Below the pieces are notes generated by a model. It saw nothing but the letters and a program-made list of their open reading frames with translations. It was not told the origin of the DNA and made no database searches. A stretch of DNA of 64,000 nt, from positions 1 to 64,000 of the IMG/VR virus record IMGVR_UViG_3300046167_000032; one strand, given 5' to 3'. A program made the position numbers and the translations under genes. This DNA comes from a virus. This document shows positions 1 through 8,412 of the stretch, piece after piece (positions within the stretch are counted from its first letter, which is position 1; each line of letters starts with the position of its first letter).

Positions 1-206
1 TCTGGGTCTTTTACTGTAGTATATCTATAGAGTAATCCATTTATATCTACACCACCAATACTAGGTAAGATAGAATCCATAGACCAACCTAATGCACCTG
101 ATGCCGCATTACCTGTAGCTCCATACGTATATGGTTCAGAGTAGGAGTAAGAAGGCAAGAGTACTAAAGATAACACCCAAGCCAATCTTAGTTTCACTGT
201 TCTCAT
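1..206 (-). CDS. Secreted protein of unknown function, N-terminal part (cut by window start)
   Basis: This is the N-terminal 68 residues of the homologue of the 290-aa protein at 53904-54773. The start is ATG at 206; a TTG lies one codon upstream. The protein opens with a Sec-type signal peptide: an Arg/Lys-containing start, a hydrophobic stretch, and a small-residue cleavage zone around SYS. The first 70 bases overlap the 3' end of the next gene (136-693) in another frame, as in copy B. The rest of the gene lies outside the window. Function is unknown. Confidence 0.75.
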   Translation of the reverse strand, partial: MRTVKLRLAWVLSLVLLPSYSYSEPYTYGATGNAASGALGWSMDSILPSIGGVDINGLLYRYTTVKDP

Positions 207-693
207 CAAACATCTTTCTGATTACATTATTTTGATCTCGTTCGATCTCATCTTTAACTGCTTCCATATCCCATGCTAGTCTAGCTTGATCACCAACTAA
301 TCCATCTTTAGGACATGGTGTACCTGCATTCATCATAGCATCGAACACTCTTTCGTCTTGACACATTACTGATACTGCGGCTACCTTCATGCCCATGTCA
401 TACATAGTCTTAGCATTCTTGAGCTTCTCACAGTTCATGTCACGTACTGTACGACCTGCTGAGATACCTAGTATCTGTGTCTGTACCGCCCCTGCTACAC
501 CTACAGTACATAAGTCAGAGTTACTTGCACTTATCTGTGGAGATATGGCTGATGGTGGTGGGCTATTGATTGTAGTATCCATAGACCCATTAGATGTTAT
601 AGTACTGTTTGTATCAGTATATATTGTGTCATCATCATTGGCATATACAGTACTGCCAATTAGTAGGGTAAGTAATATAAGTAAGAGTTTCAT
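136..693 (-). CDS. Secreted, C-terminally anchored conserved phage protein (copy A)
   Basis: 185 aa. A cleavable signal peptide (MKLLLILLTLLIGSTVYA) is followed by a Ser/Thr/Asn-rich linker (about 20-55). A conserved globular part has four cysteines (the first at DLCTVG, the others at MNCEK, VMCQD and TPCPK). The protein ends in a hydrophobic stretch (about residues 168-185) that could anchor it in a membrane. I recall close relatives in other marine phages, always of unknown function. The start overlaps the stop of the 88-aa gene (ATGA), so translation is probably coupled. The copy B homologue is 54703-55257. Confidence 0.8.
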   Translation of the reverse strand: MKLLLILLTLLIGSTVYANDDDTIYTDTNSTITSNGSMDTTINSPPPSAISPQISASNSDLCTVGVAGAVQTQILGISAGRTVRDMNCEKLKNAKTMYDMGMKVAAVSVMCQDERVFDAMMNAGTPCPKDGLVGDQARLAWDMEAVKDEIERDQNNVIRKMFDENSETKIGLGVIFSTLAFLLLL

Positions 694-956
694 TTATTAT
701 CTTGTTCTGCCATTCTCTCTACTAGGTTACGAATAGCTTTAATGTTTTCATCAATACGACCTAGAGAGACAGCTTGCATTTGTACTGTTTTCTCTAGTGT
801 ATTTATACGAGTTTCTTGACGAACTAAATCACGAGCATTATTTTTGACGGAAGAGTCTAATGAAGACACATACCATACAAGTGATATAGTTTGTAGTACG
901 ATAGCTACGATTAACGTAACTGGTACTGACTTAGAAAGATGCCAACTCTCGGTCAT
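690..956 (-). CDS. Small membrane-anchored coiled-coil protein (copy A)
   Basis: 88 aa. Residues about 10-33 form one N-terminal transmembrane helix. The remainder is a charged heptad-like helix (about 35-85), predicting an N-in anchored coiled coil. Such proteins occur near lysis or tail genes in marine phages and could act as a spanin- or holin-like factor, but nothing in the sequence proves this. It lies downstream of the fibre gene and overlaps the next gene by ATGA. The copy B protein (55254-55520) is identical in sequence despite several silent base changes. Confidence 0.75.
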   Translation of the reverse strand: MTESWHLSKSVPVTLIVAIVLQTISLVWYVSSLDSSVKNNARDLVRQETRINTLEKTVQMQAVSLGRIDENIKAIRNLVERMAEQDNK

Positions 957-976
957 GGTTTAATATAATCCCCTCA

Positions 977-3334
977 TTAAGATATTCTGACCCATATTCC
1001 ACCCGGATATCGACCACTGATATTTGTAGTCATACTTGACATAAACCGCCAAGTACCTGAAGGTGCGCTTTCGACACCATGCCATACACCACCATTTACA
1101 GAACGTTCATTACCGTCTCCGCCAGTGTTCCAACCTAAACCTGCAGGTCTTAAAGTAGAGCCAGCTTTTGTAGCACCGCCCGAAATAGTTCCGTTATTCT
1201 GCAAATGATATCCAAATATATAAGTACCAACAGCACCATAAGATGTACTACCGCCAACACCTGTTAGGTTAGAGCCATCGCCTGTGTATGACGTTGCGGC
1301 TACTGTGCCTGTTACTGTGACACCACTTGATGTTGTTTCAAGTTTCTTAGAACCATTATGGTATAAGTCACACGAGCCATTTCTCTTAAATGCAGCAATA
1401 ATTTCGGAAAAATCACCGTTTGCAATCGTTAACCCACTCCCACTCATGGGCATGTTAAGCCAACCAGAGGTTAATGCATGTTTTATATAAGAGTTACTAC
1501 CATCATGGTAAATCTCTAAATCGTCATGTGTTCCGCAAATTAACTTATCGTTATCTGTTAAATTTACTCCGCCATTAAAAGATGCACCAGCATTGAAATA
1601 AGCACGACCTGCATTTGACATATCAAGGGTAAGGGCTGTGATAGTTGAACCACCATCGTTACCCATAAAGACTATATCTTTATCTTGCTGTCCTGCAACA
1701 AGTCTAAAATCATTAGCTCCTGAATTCTGCAAGAAACCTATGTTAGTTCCACCATCTTTAAAATAAATACCTCCACCATCAGCATCAAGGGTAATGTTTC
1801 CTGCAACGTCTAGTGTTAGGTCGCCAGATGGACTAGCTATAGAGCCATCTAAGTAGAAGTCTTTAAAACGGCGGCTTGTACTCCCTAAATCAACAGTATT
1901 ATTTGATGTAGTGCCATAATTGTTAGTTGGTATGATATTGCCATATCCGAAAGACAAACCAACATGATTTGTAGTTGATGAATGTATTACAAGGTCATCA
2001 GATTTAGTCCCAATACTACCTACAGTTGCGCCGTCTTTGCGGAAGTCTACAATATCACCATCGTTTGTTTGTCTATTAAAAAAAGCAACTTGCCCACCGC
2101 TTCTTGCAACGGATAAGGTAGTAGGAGAAATCTGAATGCCCTGAACACTACTAGAAGATGCAACACCTGCAGTAGTAGTACCCACCAACACGTTGCCTGA
2201 TGAGTCTATGCGCATACGTTCTGTAGATCCACCTGTACCAAGAATGGTATGTGTACCCACTGCGCCTATAAAAGCACCTCCCGAAGAACCACTATCTTTT
2301 ATAACAATATATGCGTTTGCATCACCACTGCTTTGAAAAGTAGCTACTGTATCTACTGTACCTGAGTCCACAGTCAGCCCATCGCTGGTCACTGTGCCTG
2401 TTACATCAATGCCTAAATCTGTTGTCTCAAAGCGTTTACTGTCATTATAATTAAGCTGTACTTTACCGCCTTCAGTAAACATAGCATAAGTTGCGTTAAC
2501 TGCACTATTAACAAATCGCATATTAGATGCGCCGCCAATGTATAAATCACCATTGCCGTTTTCTATTATTTTACTATCGTTACCATCATGGTAAATCTGT
2601 AAATCAGACCCAGCACCAAACTTAGCTTTGACGTTATCATTATACAGTACATCGCCTGTCATTGTGCCACCAGCTAAAGGTAACTTAGTAGCCAATGCTG
2701 TTGTGAGTGTAGAGTTATAATTAGCATCATCATTGATAGCCGCCGCTAACTCATTCAAGTCATTGAGTGTACTAGGTGCGCCACCAATAAGTGTTGTAAT
2801 TTTATCTGTAACGTAAGCTGTTGTAGCTACTTTAGTACTATCATCAGACTCAGCTTGTGTAGTTGCTGTAGTAGTAGATGCTATAGCACCACTAAGTGTA
2901 CCGCTAAGTGAACCACTGATAGTACCTGTAGCTGTTATGTTACGGAAGCCTGTTATATCTTTGTTTGTATTGACTACGACAGCTTTAGATGCTGATACTG
3001 TACCTGCAGTAATACCATCAATACTCTCTAAGTCATTCTCATTAATATCAGCACTACCTATTACAAAGCTACCACCTGTTATAGCACCTGTAGTTGTTAT
3101 AGTAGATGAGCCATTGTCTATATTACCAAAGCCTGACGTTATGCTACCACTATTCAATGCACCTGTAGAGGTTATGTTAGTTGTAGTGATACCATCGACG
3201 TATGCTTTGATAGACTGCTGACTAGCTATACCAGTAGCAGAGTCACTAGCAAGATTATCCTCATCAAGGAAGCTCTTACCATCTAAGATGTTTATCTCTT
3301 GAGCACTATCTGCTAAGTCTCTTGCCTTACTCAT
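977..3334 (-). CDS. Tail fibre / adhesin 1, variant A
   Basis: 785 aa. The N-terminal ~230 residues match variant B (55781-57718) almost exactly. They contain the ADSAQEINILDG opening and a repeated fibre motif of the form LNELAAAINDDANYNSTL...ATKLPLAGGTMTGD. The middle is built of short cassettes typical of marine phage fibres, including ERMRIDSSGNVLVGT and a block with RFKDFYLDGSIASPSGDL. The latter is nearly identical in DNA (1800-1930) to part of fibre 2 of variant B (60299-60425). The C-terminus (GDGSNLTGVGG ... IWVRIS) is shared with fibre 2 of variant A. It probably forms a trimeric host-binding fibre. The receptor is unknown. Confidence 0.85.
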   Translation of the reverse strand: MSKARDLADSAQEINILDGKSFLDEDNLASDSATGIASQQSIKAYVDGITTTNITSTGALNSGSITSGFGNIDNGSSTITTTGAITGGSFVIGSADINENDLESIDGITAGTVSASKAVVVNTNKDITGFRNITATGTISGSLSGTLSGAIASTTTATTQAESDDSTKVATTAYVTDKITTLIGGAPSTLNDLNELAAAINDDANYNSTLTTALATKLPLAGGTMTGDVLYNDNVKAKFGAGSDLQIYHDGNDSKIIENGNGDLYIGGASNMRFVNSAVNATYAMFTEGGKVQLNYNDSKRFETTDLGIDVTGTVTSDGLTVDSGTVDTVATFQSSGDANAYIVIKDSGSSGGAFIGAVGTHTILGTGGSTERMRIDSSGNVLVGTTTAGVASSSSVQGIQISPTTLSVARSGGQVAFFNRQTNDGDIVDFRKDGATVGSIGTKSDDLVIHSSTTNHVGLSFGYGNIIPTNNYGTTSNNTVDLGSTSRRFKDFYLDGSIASPSGDLTLDVAGNITLDADGGGIYFKDGGTNIGFLQNSGANDFRLVAGQQDKDIVFMGNDGGSTITALTLDMSNAGRAYFNAGASFNGGVNLTDNDKLICGTHDDLEIYHDGSNSYIKHALTSGWLNMPMSGSGLTIANGDFSEIIAAFKRNGSCDLYHNGSKKLETTSSGVTVTGTVAATSYTGDGSNLTGVGGSTSYGAVGTYIFGYHLQNNGTISGGATKAGSTLRPAGLGWNTGGDGNERSVNGGVWHGVESAPSGTWRFMSSMTTNISGRYPGGIWVRIS

Positions 3335-3345
3335 ATTTTATATCC

Positions 3346-3762
3346 TTATGTTGGCTTTGTAGGCCATGTTACTGTATTCGGAAAACCTGCTTGATCTGGT
3401 AGGTTTAGCAAGTCAGTTCGGTATTGTGTCCACTCTGCTTGTTTAACATCTGTAAGTTCAGCCCAACGTAGAGGGTTAGTTACTATAGGGTCTACTTCTT
3501 CTACTAACCTTTGGTCACGCTGACCTCTTAGGTTTGCCGCTAGTTCTGCATCTAGCTCTGCTTGAGTAGGTGCTACATAAGCCGCATAGTCTGAACCGAT
3601 AAGTTCAAGCAATACGCTGTTGTCTACAGTATTATCTGTATCATCAGGCATTAATGAATAAGGTATCCAATCAAACTCTGGATGGTTAATTTCTAGTTCA
3701 AATGCAGTATTCTCTGCGTTTAATGATTGTGCGTTACGCACTTCTGTTATTGTTATTGTCAT
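3346..3762 (-). CDS. Tail-fibre assembly chaperone-like protein (Phage_tail_APC type), variant A
   Basis: 138 aa, starting at ATG 3762, preceded by AGGAAAT; a longer in-frame extension into fibre 2 has no ribosome site. The C-terminal ~60 residues match the phage tail assembly chaperone-like (APC) family: a VDP segment, then RW..LTD, a W..YR..L element and the terminal WPTKPT. The same domain ends the 75-aa gene 55534-55761 of copy B. Here it sits between the two fibre genes. In copy B it sits after fibre 1, so the accessory gene has moved. A role in folding or attaching fibres is inferred from the family. Confidence 0.75.
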   Translation of the reverse strand: MTITITEVRNAQSLNAENTAFELEINHPEFDWIPYSLMPDDTDNTVDNSVLLELIGSDYAAYVAPTQAELDAELAANLRGQRDQRLVEEVDPIVTNPLRWAELTDVKQAEWTQYRTDLLNLPDQAGFPNTVTWPTKPT

Positions 3763-3773
3763 TTTTATTTCCT

Positions 3774-6700
3774 TTACGATATTCTGACCCAAAGTGTTGG
3801 TGCTCTTACACCAAACTGCGCACCTGTAGCCGTACCGCCCATGTTTCTCCATGTACCTGAAAGACCACAACTTGCTGCACCATTAAAATCTGTAGCTAAT
3901 GGTCGTTGGTGTGTAGAGCTATAGTAATCTGTTACAAGCGTATTACCTGCCGCAGTAGCCCCAGCCGCTATAGATGTGCTGTTACTATTAGACGTAGCAC
4001 CTACAGTATAAGTACCAACATCGCCACGGGTTGTACTACCTCCAACACCTGTTAGGTTAGAGCCATCGCCGTAATATGTTACAGCGTGTACTTCTTTAAA
4101 ACGACCTCCTGTATAACCAAGCTTAACAGCATTATCTCTTGTTGCTCCAACTTCTGTCGAAGGAAACACTAGGTCGTCAGTAGCAAAGAAACCTAAACCT
4201 GTATCTCCCTGCCCAACACCAAGTGAACCACTGGTAACACCAATACTACCTACATCTGCCCCGCCTTTGCGGAGTTGTATAATAGTGCCATCATTAGTAA
4301 GTCTATCAAAGAAAGCCGCCGCACCACTTGCTCGTCTTGCTTGCACAAAACCTGCTTGACCTATTGTAACAGCATTTTGTGAGCCTTGTAATGTAGAGCC
4401 AATTACAACATAGCCATTTGAGTCTATGCGCATACGTTCTGATGCTGAAGTGCTAAAATGCATATGGTCATCAGAGTGGTCGTAGGTAATAATACCTCTA
4501 TTTGGTGCATTTCCAGTTGTTCCATCAGCAAAATGTATTGAACCATTACTAGCAGTACCAGTTCTAATGGTCATACCAAAATCTCCACCACTATTACCAA
4601 TAACTAAATCATCAGCAGCAGTGTTAAAATCTCCCGGTGTATCTTGTGCTATACCAACTCGCCCTGACGAGTCGATGCGCATACGTTCTGTGTTGTTAGT
4701 GCCTAGTATTAAGTGGCTGTTTGACCTGTTAAACATCCCAACGCCAGTGCCTGAGTAAAGTTCCATCGTGTCTGCTGAGGTTGCGTCTAACCAGATACGT
4801 GCATCGGAAGTGTCTGCAACGTGCAAATCAGCAATAGCGTTAGGTGAACTCGTCCCAATACCAACATTACCTGATGCGTCTATGCGCATGGCTTCTGTGC
4901 CGTTAGGTCTAAACACAATAGGATTGTTGTCTGTGTGTAACAACAAGTCATTAGCTGAATAACTACCAGATATAGAAGCCCCATCACCAACGTAAACTTC
5001 TGTGTTATAACGGGTAAAACCACTGAGGTAGAGGTCTTTCCAACGTACATTTGATGCACCTAAATTTACATTTGCATCGTTAAAAGCACCAGAGTTTGTC
5101 GCTGGGAGTAGAGCATCGGTAATTTTAATACCTTTACCAGATGTGCCGTGAGAACCAATATAAGGGTATGAGCCATTAGCACCAATACTACCTACAGTTG
5201 TGTTGTCTTTTCGGAACTGTGCAATAGTGCCATCAGAAGTTGTTCTGTTAAGGGTTAAAGGTTGTGCAGACGCACGAGTTGATATTAAATCTCCGTTTGG
5301 ACGCATTTCTGCGCCTACAGTAGAAGCTCCTACAGCACTCGTCTTACCCACCAACAAGTTACCTGATGAGTCTATACGCATGGCTTCTGTGTTGTTTGTT
5401 CGTAAAATTAAGGGTTGGTTAGTTTTAGAACCTACAAATGTACCTGTGTTGTCTGCATACAAACGCCCATATGCTGTTGTTACATCTCCAAAATCAATAG
5501 TACCATTTGAACCACTATCCACAGTCAGCCCAGTAGTTGTAAGCGCACCCGTCATTGTACCACCAGCTAGTGGTAGTTTAGTAGCAATAGAGTTTGTTAT
5601 AGTAGTACTAAATGATGCATCATCGTTTAAAGCTGCGGCTAACTCATTAAGTGTATCAAGAGAACCCGGTGAGCTATCTACAAGGTTAGCAATAGCTGTG
5701 TCTGTATAAGCTTTGATAGACTGTTGTGTGGCTAGTGCTGTTGCACTGTTAGATGCCATGTTATCTTCATCAAGTATGTTTGTAATAGACACAGAGCCTG
5801 TACCAGATAAACTATCAAACTCAACTGATCCACCAACGTCTAAGTTACCTGTCATAGTACCGCCAGATAAGTTTAGTTTTTCTGTATCATTAGCTAATGG
5901 AATCCAGTTACCTGCATGTGCGAAGTAACCTTTACCTGTTGCATGAACATGAGCAAACATACCGTGATAAGTTGATGCACTTGGTAGGTCTGATAATTGA
6001 GAATATACGTTACCGAATAAAACTTTATTGCCGTTACCATCAATGTCACCTGTCATAGTGCCACCAGCTAGACCTAAGAACCTAGCATCTGCCGCAGTCT
6101 TACTGTAGTGATCTGCAAGTTGGAATGTACCATAACCTACGATGTCAATAATATCACCAGCAGTAGCACCTGCACTTAGTACTACAGTAGAACCACTTGT
6201 AGCTGTTACGTCTGTACCAACTAAAAGTTTTACACCATTAAGATATACATCTACATAGCCTACATCATATGTTGCAGAGAACGTAGTCTGTCCTGATGTA
6301 GCAGTATATGTGTTACGACCAGATGTACCATTAACTGATGAACCTGCCGCTTGCCAACCACCCGATCCACTACGAACAAACATAATGTTACTTGTAGTGT
6401 TAAAATACAATGCACCTGCTATTAAAGCGTCACCGTCATTGTCTACTGAAGGAGCAGATGATTTAGCACCTAAGTATCTGTCGTCAAAGTCATCATAAGA
6501 ATTAGCGGCATTAGTAGCACTGGTAGCCGCAGCTGTTGCTGAGTTAGCTGAGTTTGTAGCTGATGTTGCCGCATTGGTAGCTGAAGTAGCCGCTTGAGTA
6601 GCACTTGCCGCCGCCGCAGTATTAGAACCTGCGATACTATCAACATAAGTTTTTGTAGCCGCATCAGTATTAGCAGTAGGTGTACCTAATCCAGTAATCT

Positions 6701-7787
6701 TATTGCCACCCATAGCTATAGCAGATGCCATAGTACCACCTGATTTTAGTAAGGCAGTTGTGTCAACGTAGTTCTTAGTAGCACCATCTTGGTTAGCAGT
6801 AGGATCACCTAGTCCAGTTATCTTACTTGTACCCATAGCTATAGCACCAGACATAGTGCCGCCTGATAAGTTTAACTTAGTAGCATCTTGTGCATCTACA
6901 TAACCTTTACGAGATAGCTCATCATTTGTTGCAGGGTTAGCTGTAGATGTTACAGCATTAGTACCCATTACAATGTCACCAGTTAGTGTTCCACCTGCAA
7001 GAGGTAACTTAGTAGCTATAGAATTAGTAATAGTAGTTGAGAAGTTTGCATCGTCATTGATTGCCGCAGCTAACTCGTTAAGAGTGTTTAGTGCATCAGG
7101 AGATGAGTCAACTAAAGCAGATACCTCAGTGTCTACATATCCCTTAGTAGCGGCATCTGTTGAAGCACTTGGAGCACCTAAGCCTGTTACTTTACTACCG
7201 CCCATAGCAATAGCACCTGACATAGTTCCACCAGACAGGTTAAGCTTTAGTGCATCTGCAGTATCTACATAGTTCTTTGTAGCCGCATCTTGAGCACTGG
7301 TTGGATCAGTAACATTAGCAATAGTTGTACCTGTAACATCTAGTGTACCGTTTACAGTTACATTGTTAAATGTAGATAAACCTGACCCTGCAGTTACATT
7401 ACCTGTTACATTGCCTGTAAGATTACCAGTAACGTTACCTGTGATATTACCTGTTACGTTACCTGTAAGTGGGCCTACAAGACTTGAACCTGTAATTGTT
7501 GTACCTGTGATTGCGGCTGTAGAAGAAGCACCAATAATAGTACCATCAATATTACCACCGTTTATATCTACAGTAGCTAACGTAGCCTGACCAGATGTAG
7601 AGACTGTAGTAAAGCTACCAGCAACGGCTGTTGATGCACCTATAACTGTATTGTCTATGTTACCTGCATTAATGTCTACAGTAGTTAGTGTTGATGTTCC
7701 TGTAGCAGTTAGGTCTGTCACAGTAGCAGGTGAAGCTGATGAAGCACCAATAGTTGTACCATCAATAGCACCTGCATTAATGTCCAC
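3774..7787 (-). CDS. Tail fibre / adhesin 2, variant A, main C-terminal part (frame broken near 7861)
   Basis: This is the bulk of a ~1540-aa fibre gene that starts at 8412. The real junction with the N-terminal frame is at the extra G at 7861/7862: copy B (63280-63300) reads CTATAGTTACG where copy A reads CTATAGGTTACG. The first two thirds (VDINAGNIDGT.IGAS repeats, TGNVTGN repeats, AATKNYVDT repeats, a long Ala/Ser/Thr stretch) match variant B. After an ATKLPLAGGTMTG motif the copies diverge. Variant A ends in GDGSNLTGVGG ... LWVRIS and lacks the S74 chaperone domain of variant B. Low-complexity, beta-rich, surface-exposed fibre; receptor unknown. Confidence 0.85.
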   Translation of the reverse strand: MDINAGAIDGTTIGASSASPATVTDLTATGTSTLTTVDINAGNIDNTVIGASTAVAGSFTTVSTSGQATLATVDINGGNIDGTIIGASSTAAITGTTITGSSLVGPLTGNVTGNITGNVTGNLTGNVTGNVTAGSGLSTFNNVTVNGTLDVTGTTIANVTDPTSAQDAATKNYVDTADALKLNLSGGTMSGAIAMGGSKVTGLGAPSASTDAATKGYVDTEVSALVDSSPDALNTLNELAAAINDDANFSTTITNSIATKLPLAGGTLTGDIVMGTNAVTSTANPATNDELSRKGYVDAQDATKLNLSGGTMSGAIAMGTSKITGLGDPTANQDGATKNYVDTTALLKSGGTMASAIAMGGNKITGLGTPTANTDAATKTYVDSIAGSNTAAAASATQAATSATNAATSATNSANSATAAATSATNAANSYDDFDDRYLGAKSSAPSVDNDGDALIAGALYFNTTSNIMFVRSGSGGWQAAGSSVNGTSGRNTYTATSGQTTFSATYDVGYVDVYLNGVKLLVGTDVTATSGSTVVLSAGATAGDIIDIVGYGTFQLADHYSKTAADARFLGLAGGTMTGDIDGNGNKVLFGNVYSQLSDLPSASTYHGMFAHVHATGKGYFAHAGNWIPLANDTEKLNLSGGTMTGNLDVGGSVEFDSLSGTGSVSITNILDEDNMASNSATALATQQSIKAYTDTAIANLVDSSPGSLDTLNELAAALNDDASFSTTITNSIATKLPLAGGTMTGALTTTGLTVDSGSNGTIDFGDVTTAYGRLYADNTGTFVGSKTNQPLILRTNNTEAMRIDSSGNLLVGKTSAVGASTVGAEMRPNGDLISTRASAQPLTLNRTTSDGTIAQFRKDNTTVGSIGANGSYPYIGSHGTSGKGIKITDALLPATNSGAFNDANVNLGASNVRWKDLYLSGFTRYNTEVYVGDGASISGSYSANDLLLHTDNNPIVFRPNGTEAMRIDASGNVGIGTSSPNAIADLHVADTSDARIWLDATSADTMELYSGTGVGMFNRSNSHLILGTNNTERMRIDSSGRVGIAQDTPGDFNTAADDLVIGNSGGDFGMTIRTGTASNGSIHFADGTTGNAPNRGIITYDHSDDHMHFSTSASERMRIDSNGYVVIGSTLQGSQNAVTIGQAGFVQARRASGAAAFFDRLTNDGTIIQLRKGGADVGSIGVTSGSLGVGQGDTGLGFFATDDLVFPSTEVGATRDNAVKLGYTGGRFKEVHAVTYYGDGSNLTGVGGSTTRGDVGTYTVGATSNSNSTSIAAGATAAGNTLVTDYYSSTHQRPLATDFNGAASCGLSGTWRNMGGTATGAQFGVRAPTLWVRIS

Positions 7788-8412
7788 AGTAGCCAGAGTA
7801 GCAGTTCCTGTAGCACTCAGTGTAGTAAATGAGCCAGCACCTGCAGTTGTACCACCTATAGGTTACGTTATCTATAGCACCAGAGTTAATGTCTACAGAA
7901 GTAATAACACCTGTAGTAATATTAGCTGTGCTTAGAGTAGTTGTTCCAGTAACACCTAATGTACTTCCTATAGTAAACGTACCTGCAACTGCACCATTAA
8001 TATCTACATCTAGTGTATCTATGTGTGCTGTACCATCTAAGTATAAATCTTTAAACTCTAAACCAGATGTACCTAAGTCTATATCATTAGTTATTACAGG
8101 TATAATAGCCCCATCAGAGAAGCGTATTTGTTCTACTGCGGCTGAAGATACCTCTACAAAGACACCTACTTGATTAGTAGCAGTGTTTATGACAACTTTG
8201 TTTAGTGCGTCAACATCACCAATAAGAGGAATGTAACCACCTTCTCCTATTGATCCATCGTGTTTGTGTCCACTTGACACTGCAAATGCATCACGGAGTT
8301 TGTTGTACTCGGCGTTAATAGGTGCTGCACGAAGTGTAGCTGTTGGTATTATGTCTGCTGAAGACTGTCTTACGTAACCTGCCAAAGTATTATCTCCTGT
8401 CGGCTGTCTCAT
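7777..8412 (-). CDS. Tail fibre / adhesin 2, variant A, N-terminal part (frameshifted)
   Basis: This is the N-terminal ~183 residues of fibre 2. It includes the virion-attachment part (RQPTGDNTLAGYVRQSSAD, GHKHDGS, then RFSDGAIIPVITNDIDLG and KDLYLDG). Past 7861 the reading frame is out of register and ends after about 27 meaningless residues. Removing the single extra G restores a continuous protein equal to the intact 1601-aa gene at 59035-63840 up to the variable region. It overlaps the stop of the upstream tail gene by 23 bp. Confidence 0.85.
   Translation of the reverse strand: MRQPTGDNTLAGYVRQSSADIIPTATLRAAPINAEYNKLRDAFAVSSGHKHDGSIGEGGYIPLIGDVDALNKVVINTATNQVGVFVEVSSAAVEQIRFSDGAIIPVITNDIDLGTSGLEFKDLYLDGTAHIDTLDVDINGAVAGTFTIGSTLGVTGTTTLSTANITTGVITSVDINSGAIDNVTYRWYNCRCWLIYYTECYRNCYSGYCGH

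Noticed and set aside
2190-5400. Recurring 25-30 bp blocks as a possible CRISPR or iteron array
   Set aside because: The blocks encode the in-frame fibre motif MRIDSSGN(V/L)LVG and their spacing is irregular; no leader or cas gene is present.
3080-8173. Plus-strand open frames opposite the fibre genes (e.g. 5200-5709, 7889-8173)
   Set aside because: They are antisense to strongly supported fibre proteins, recur in both copies only because the fibres are conserved, and consist of Val/Pro/Ser low complexity with no ribosome site.
977-8412. Diversity-generating retroelement acting on the fibres
   Set aside because: No reverse transcriptase gene, no template repeat with A-biased changes; variation is by module exchange.
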